Source of the DNA: Callorhinus ursinus
Taxonomy: Eukaryota; Chordata; Mammalia; Carnivora; Otariidae
DNA length: 64,000 bases
Direction: 5' to 3'
NCBI RefSeq assembly: GCF_003265705.1
Contig: NW_020312859.1
Coordinates: 6,082,587 to 6,146,586 of the forward strand
Shown: positions 58,365-64,000 of the stretch, in pieces
How the letters are laid out: each line of letters begins with the position of its first letter
How positions within the stretch are numbered: the first letter of the stretch is position 1
Notes under the pieces: model-generated
The model's database searches: none
What the model saw: only the letters and a program-made list of their open reading frames with translations
Told to the model about the DNA's origin: nothing
Program-made: the position numbers and the translations under genes

Positions 58365-60370
58365 TTATGTAGTTTTTTGATACTCCTTAAAATAAATACC
58401 ACTAGTTTTTTAAAAAAGATTGTTTGCGTGTCATCCACCAAAATCTTATATCCCTCAGTGGGGCACTTTGGGACACATTCTGGTATCTGTGAGGAGAGAG
58501 GCTGACATCTGATATGAGAGGCAGGTGGGGGGGCAGTGGGGTGGGACAGAAGGGAGGGAAGGCTGGGGGGGGGTGCCTGAACAGAGCTCATTCTCATTGT
58601 CTCCCCCTAGATTCTTGGTGGGTCTTTGAAGAGAAAAAGGCAGGGGTGGGTGGATCAGAGATCGGTCTTGTTGGGATTCAGAGGGCAGGGAACAAACCAG
58701 CTTTCCTCCTGTGTCCGACCATCCTCCCTTCCCTAATTTATCCCCTCTCCCAATCTCCTGCAGAAAAAAAGGCTTCTCTTACTCCCTTCCCTGTTGCTTT
58801 CTGAGCTGAGAAGAAAGCCTCCTAAATACTTTGTCCCCTTGACAAGTTATTTTTTAAAAAGAAATAATGTCTCTAAATCTAACATTTGTGATGATTTTTT
58901 TTTTTTTAAAAAGAAAACACTCTACAAATCAACAGCTTTCTTGTTTTAAGCAATTGGTGGGGTTTGGAGAGCAGGCTGCTTGGTAAACATACTTGGTAAA
59001 CATCCAGAAAAGATTGTATTCAGTGTCCTCAAGTCAAAATCAACCTTCCCCAAGCTCCTGCTTTGTGTTTCATTGAGGCAGGAAGAGGCTTTCTAAAAGT
59101 GGAACGCAGATGAAGAGAGGTTGACACGTTCCCGAGGACATTTCTTGTGCATAATCGGGGCTGGGAAATGGAAGCGTATCAGCGAGCAGTCCCCGACCCC
59201 ACCCACCCCCTTGTATTCTTCATGACTTTTGGTTCTTTACCTCACACTGGAAGGAATCAGGCATCAGGGCCATTTCACAGTTAGGTAAATAGAGTCAGGG
59301 GACTCTTGTTTCCAAGCAGAGCTGGGAGAGAGTGTGTCTCCAGGTGGCAGCTAATACCACCGGCCAGTGAGCTCCTTGTGTTGGTCTGTGTTCTAGATCT
59401 TGAGAAAGAAGCCGATTTCTTGGGGGCAGATCTGCTTTCATATCCCCTCTGTGATGCATGCTTCTGGCTTTTTCCACCACTGCACCTCAGTTTGGAATGT
59501 CCCCACTTTGTTCTGGGTCCGTTCCCAGAGTCTCATAAACTCGCCTTGCAGGCCCCACCCTAGACTGGCCCCTCTCAGGCTGCCAGGGTCTTCTTCCAAA
59601 AACTTACCTCTGGTCTTGTCACTGTCTTGTCTGCAAAATCAGTAACCCACTAGTTTGTCTTTGCCCCGAAAGAGAGCAATGCCCCAAATTCCAGTTCCAC
59701 CTAAATCGTGGCTTTGGCAGTCCAAGATGCTGAGCCAGATTCTGAGGGGATTTGGGGAAGGTCAGAGGGCAGAAGCAAAGCACAGAGACCCTGGGAAGAG
59801 TCTGTCCTGGCTCTCAGATGAGAACCTTAAACAGAACCCCTTTTTGCCTGCCTGCCCAGCTTCTGTCTCCTTCAGAGTCAACAGAGAGTGACCTCTCCCT
59901 GGGTTTTATACTTTTATATACTAGGAAAGTCACACATCAGCTGGATTACAGATATCACATATCTAAAAGACTTTCCTTTTGCTTGAGATCTCCACAAAGG
60001 TTGGCTCCGCAGGGGTTCTCTTGGGTGGCCCTCCTTCCTTGTTCTGTTTGCCTGAGGGAGGAGAGTATACCAGAAAACCAAGAAAGGTCCAGAAGCCCTG
60101 CTCTCAAAAAGTAGCTGCATTGGTTTGAACCTGATGAAATTGTTGATAGGTAGTAGATTCATTCCTCAGATTACAGACCTGTGAGCCTGAAGTCGGTGCT
60201 TGGGACTCTGCCAGGGCATATCATAGAAGCGATGGTTTGTGGGTAGCAAAAGCACTTGGTGACTACTAGCACCCAGAACAGGATCACTAAGGACATACCA
60301 TGTCAGAGTCCTCCTGTTTCCATCTTTGAGAGGTAGACCAGGGGCTGTGGTCTCAAAGGACCTTATTTGA
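58365..60370. other. Intergenic, no supported gene
   Basis: Mostly unique sequence with homopolymer T and A runs near 58895-58912. ORFs are short and uninformative. Confidence 0.45.
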
Positions 60371-60610
60371 CAAACACTTTCCATATGTCTGGCACTTAAG
60401 TGTTTCTCAACTAGTAATTCATGTGACCCTTACACTAACTCTGTGAGCCAGGGGATAGCGCTACCCCCATTTGCTGGATGAGGAAACGGTATCATCACAG
60501 AGAGGTTAAACAGCTTGCCCAAGAATGCACAGCTAAGTGGCAGTGCTGGGATTCAAATGCAGGCAGTCTAATCCTGAGTCTGTGCTTTCAACTCTTACAC
60601 TCTGGAGTCT
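60370..60610 (-). mobile_element. MIR SINE relic
   Basis: Well preserved reverse MIR: 'acactaactctgtgagccag', 'catttgctggatgaggaaac', 'cacagctaagtggcagtgct'. Confidence 0.85.
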
Positions 60611-60768
60611 GGGGGTTGGATGATGAGTGAGGAAGAATTTGCAACTGACTGAAAAATGCTTCTGGGATTTTATCCAGTGGAGACTTGACTCTGAGAGGAG
60701 AGCACCCCGTTACTGCTCTAGACCACCGGGCACCATCTTTTTGAGTCACCTGGGCTCCACTGGGGACA

Positions 60769-60948
60769 TTGCTTTTTTTTTTTTTAATTCTTTTTATTGA
60801 GGTAAAATGAACACATAACTTTATATTAGTTTCAGGTGTACAACACAATGATTCAGTATTTGTATATTTTACAAAATTATCACCATAGTAAGTCTAGTTA
60901 ACATATCTGCCACCATTCACAGTTACAGTCTTTTTTCTTGGGATGAGA
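60769..60948 (-). mobile_element. Old LINE-1 (L1M-type) 3' end
   Basis: 'ttattgaggtaaaatgaaca', 'tttcaggtgtacaacacaat' and 'gtctagttaacatatctgcc' are the antisense of the old L1 3' UTR; the T run at the left is its tail. Confidence 0.8.
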
Positions 60949-60984
60949 AGAGATGTTGCTTTTAAATGAATTTTTCTGAGGTAT

Positions 60985-61250
60985 TGGCAACTAGTCCTGC
61001 TCAGAAACCATCTATGGCTCCCTATCACACCCAGGGCCCTTTCCAAATTCTTTGGCCTGGCCTTCAGGGCCCCGTGCCACGAGCCCTTGCCCCTCCATCC
61101 TTCACTCAACATCCGGTGCTCCGGCCACCCTGACCCCAGGACCTGCCTTGGATTCTCCAGCCTCCCCACCTTGGCCTGAGCTGTTGCCCCGTGAAGTTCT
61201 CTACCTCCCATCGTCCACCCCTCTCTACATCACCTCCTTTTCAATCACTT
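60985..61250 (+). mobile_element. L2 LINE relic
   Basis: 'aaccatctatggctccctat', 'ggcctggccttcagggcccc' and flanks follow forward L2. Confidence 0.7.
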
Positions 61251-61329
61251 CTAGGCCACAGATGCCGAAAGGAAGACACTGTCTTGTTTCTGAAATCCTC
61301 ACTGGAGCTGGAGTGGGGGCCTGGCAGAA

Positions 61330-61500
61330 ATTCAGGCTGTGAGCCAGGTGGACCTGGGTGTAGACCCTGCCTCTCCTCTTCCCTACTGGGGAGACTGAGG
61401 AAATTCACTTTGCCTCTCTGAGCCTCTGTTGCCTCTTGCTAAAATGGGGAGTATGTTGCCTTCTTCTGGCTGTAGGAGGGATGTGTGGGGCACAGCCTGT
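61330..61500 (+). mobile_element. MIR SINE relic
   Basis: 'gtgagccaggtggacctggg', 'ctctctgagcctctgttgcc' and 'tgctaaaatggggagtatgt', forward MIR. Confidence 0.75.
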
Positions 61501-62200
61501 CTCTGGTATCTGAGGGGTGCTGGGGGCTCAGTGAGCACTAGCTGCGATGATGACCGGCCGGCAGTGGCTGTCGCCCCAGGAAGATGCAAGCTCAGGAGAG
61601 GGCTGGGAAGGAGGTGGGACTTCAGGAAATGCTCCCAGTAGCAACTTGGAAGGATAGACTTAGCCGCAAGCCCAGACTCCCGCATTGCAGCTGGGAGACT
61701 GTCAGGCAGGTCTAACCGGTTCCTCTGGCCAGGATCTCGGGCTGAATTCACACTGAAATTGATTGGCAGGGAAGGCCCTGGAAGGCAGTGTGCAAACCCC
61801 AGCAGGAGTTCCTGGGAAGTGGGATTTACAGCTGTGAACGTACTGTGGGAAAGAAGTCGGAGTTTCAGCCCTGAGTGCGAATATTCTCACCCCCACCGGC
61901 TCTTTCCAGATGCTCAGAGCCCAGGGAGTCTTGAGTGACAGGGCTTGCCAACATTTTCTGGCATGGTCGCAATGCAAACTTGCCGCCCACCCAGGGAACC
62001 ACTTTTTGGAGAGAACATCTTGAGTCTTTAGGCCTAGGGCTTGGGTTCCTAACTTGGTGACAACATAGTTGGGTTTTTGGAAGCTGTGTTTGCGTGAGTC
62101 CGTGTGGGATGAGTGTGTCCTGGTACATATGTATGCGTGTGCCCAGGGGCTCAAGGAAGAGTGTGTGTGCACACGTGTACCCAGCCACAGAAACACAGTG
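61500..62200. other. Intergenic, no supported gene
   Basis: The 194-codon minus-strand frame at 61702-62286 has no recognisable domain and crosses a hairpin. Alternating purine-pyrimidine DNA (GTGTGTGCACACGTGT) is at about 62163-62178. Confidence 0.4.
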
Positions 62201-62208
62201 TTCCTCTG

Positions 62209-62247
62209 GGGTGCAGAGGGGGGACCTGCAGTCCCCCCTCTGCACCC
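62209..62247. repeat. Perfect inverted repeat, 17-bp arms, 5-base loop
   Basis: The left arm 62209-62225 (GGGTGCAGAGGGGGGAC) is the exact reverse complement of the right arm 62231-62247, with loop CTGCA. It could extrude as a hairpin in DNA or fold in RNA. Confidence 0.97.
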
Positions 62248-62449
62248 ATCGGCCCCGCAGTATTGGAGAGCTTGCTTCCATCTCAAGGTGTCAGATTTTA
62301 TATCAGCTCCACGGAACTATACTCACGTCAGGGTTAAATCTCTTTTGTGCCTGTAGAGCTCCGGGCGCAGTTTCCTGATGCATAGTAGGTGCTTGATAAA
62401 CAGTGATGGCTATTTTCACTGTATCGTAAATCTAATTAGTGATACTATT

Positions 62450-62660
62450 GGTAGGAGTGCAGACTCTGAAACCAGAACGCCAGATCCAGCACGTGCTAGC
62501 TGTGTGATTTGGAACAAGCTACTTAAGCGCTCCCTGTCTTGGTTTCTTCATCTGTAAAATGGGCTGATAATATTTGTAGCTGCCTCACAGGGTGTGTCAT
62601 AGAGCACTTGGAACCGCGTCTGGGAGATATGCAGTGTTCTGTGTGTTAGCTCATGCCCAC
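62450..62660 (+). mobile_element. MIR SINE relic
   Basis: Clear forward MIR: 'gcagactctgaaaccagaac', 'gtgtgatttggaacaagcta', 'ttcatctgtaaaatgggctg'. Confidence 0.85.
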
Positions 62661-63597
62661 CGTGACCGCCACCACCATCGTCCCCATCATCACCTTCACT
62701 ATCCTGACCACTGCCTTGTCGGCCATTGTTGGTAGCCACTTACTCCTCCAGAGGAGAATTTGCTGGTCTGGAGACTTCTACGGCTCTCCATGCTCAGACC
62801 TTCGAGAAAGGCTGGATGAAGTCACTAGGCCCCGAGTTCGAGTCTTGCCCTGCTGCCCCCCACCCCTGCCCTGGCCCTTCTGTTCACGAAGCACTGTCCG
62901 CTGTGGCCTGTCCCTGTCAAGGCACTGTGGGTGGTGGGTGGGCAGCGGGCCCTCCAGTCCATAGTCTGCCTGCTGGTGATGACACCTGGCTCCTTTCCAG
63001 CCAGGAGGGATGCAAGAGCCTGGCTGGCCCAGCCTCCTGGGCCCCGAACTGCTGACTGCTGTCCACTTTTGCCTCCTTCTGAAGGTTCTCCAATCCAGGC
63101 CTTAGGAGGGCAGGGGCCAGCCTTCTGCCTCTCACCCAGGCAGGGGGTTCTCCCTGGGGCTGGGGAGGGTCTTCACCCTGTCACCTGGGCAAGGGCCCAG
63201 ATTCTGCAGACTGTTAGCTCTGGCCCAAAGCTCTGACTCTACTACCCGGGTGAGGAGGCCACTGGGGGGGCCAGGTGACCTTTCTGAGCCCCACTTCCTT
63301 CATTTGCAGTGTGGGTGCCATGCTATTGATCTGGCAAGGCAGTGAAGGAGGAAATGCGCGGAAACTGGTGAGTACAGTAGCCCACACAGATCAGGTGCTG
63401 TCAGCAAACACAGCCTGGATCTACCTTCCCTGCCAGTCCCCTCCAGGCCTGGGGCAGTCCCAGGGGTACAAGACACGGGCAGAGGCTTGAAGAGGGCAGA
63501 GGGCCTCAGACTTGCTCCCCAGCTGGGCCTTCTGATTCCCCTGGCGGAGAGAAAGAGAATGAGTGGGGACCGTCCCCTCTGCAGAGTCTCTGCCCTT

Positions 63598-63600
<3 letters not shown>
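62660..63600. other. Intergenic, no recognisable feature
   Basis: A short CAY-rich run lies at 62655-62705. No gene. Confidence 0.45.

Positions 63601-63639
<39 letters not shown>
63600..63639. repeat. (GT)n microsatellite
   Basis: About 20 uninterrupted GT units. Confidence 0.97.
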
Positions 63640-63641
<2 letters not shown>

Positions 63642-63799
63642 CTCACCGCCTCTCTCTGCCTACTGGAAACAGGTTACGGAGCCAGAAGTCCGGGGCTGCT
63701 CCCCACGCCCTTCCTGATGTCCCCAAGGAACCGGAATATGGGCCAGTGCCCAGGGGCTGGGAGTGGAACGTGTGTGTAAATTAATGAAAACATGCTCAT

Positions 63800-63870
63800 G
63801 TTCAGGCCCAAATCGTTCATTCACTCAACAAACACTTGGGAAGCACTGTGTGCTCTGCACTTCTGCATCC
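63800..63870 (-). mobile_element. L2 LINE fragment
   Basis: 'gttcattcactcaacaaaca' and 'gaagcactgtgtgctctgc' read as reverse L2 tip. The rest, to the window edge, shows nothing I can name. Confidence 0.5.
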
Positions 63871-64000
63871 CCGACCTCACTCCCCTGCATTCCCATGGTA
63901 ACCGTGAGTGACTGGGAAGCTGTGCTGCCAGGTGGTAGCTCATGAACAGACTGAGTGAGGGGTGTGCCCAAGTCCTCCTGCCAAGTGGCTCAACTAGGAT

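Noticed and set aside
61702..62286. A 194-codon minus-strand gene
   Set aside because: It crosses the hairpin and a simple-repeat-like tract and overlaps frames on the other strand without any recognisable motif.

Overview
The window is mammalian nuclear DNA holding one recognisable protein-coding gene, the single-exon transcription factor MAFB, on the + strand (CDS 47736-48707) inside a large CpG island. The SINEs are tRNA-derived CAN SINEs of the type seen in bears, pinnipeds and mustelids, not the dog or cat forms. Ten are recognisable, nine or so with target-site duplications. With young carnivore LINE-1 tails they suggest an arctoid caniform carnivore; the exact species cannot be read from the sequence.

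Layout. 1-8.3 kb is LINE-dominated, AT-rich DNA: two young L1 pieces head to head, an L2, old L1 remains, three SINEs and a MER5-type element. 8.3-17 kb is ordinary intergenic DNA with MIR, L2 and hAT-type relics. 17-31 kb alternates relics with AT-rich, repeat-free islands that look like conserved noncoding elements (about 17.1-17.5, 22.8-23.4, 23.7-24.1, 24.9-25.1, 29.3-29.5 and 30.0-30.6 kb). These carry POU, NKX2-like, HNF1-like, HOX/PBX-like and MARE motifs and lie 17-30 kb upstream of the gene. 31-43.7 kb is relic-rich, with a young L1 tail, two SINEs and a small islet with an RFX X-box. 43.8-49.3 kb is CpG-rich and contains the MAFB promoter, transcript and CDS; the 3' UTR runs to about 50.73 kb. 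A second CpG island (52.7-53.7 kb) has no convincing ORF but carries a good splice acceptor/donor pair. 54-64 kb is intergenic with two more candidate conserved islets, relics, microsatellites and a perfect 17-bp hairpin.

How it works together. MAFB is a dosage-sensitive regulator of macrophage, podocyte, hindbrain, islet and osteoclast-lineage fates and is known to sit in a gene desert. The window fits that: one compact intronless gene with its control information spread through flanking DNA. Direct sequence evidence covers the gene, its core promoter motifs, poly(A) signals and the repeats. Enhancer roles, the second-island transcript and the microRNA site in this species are inference. I found no new protein system, CRISPR array, operon or RNA gene.
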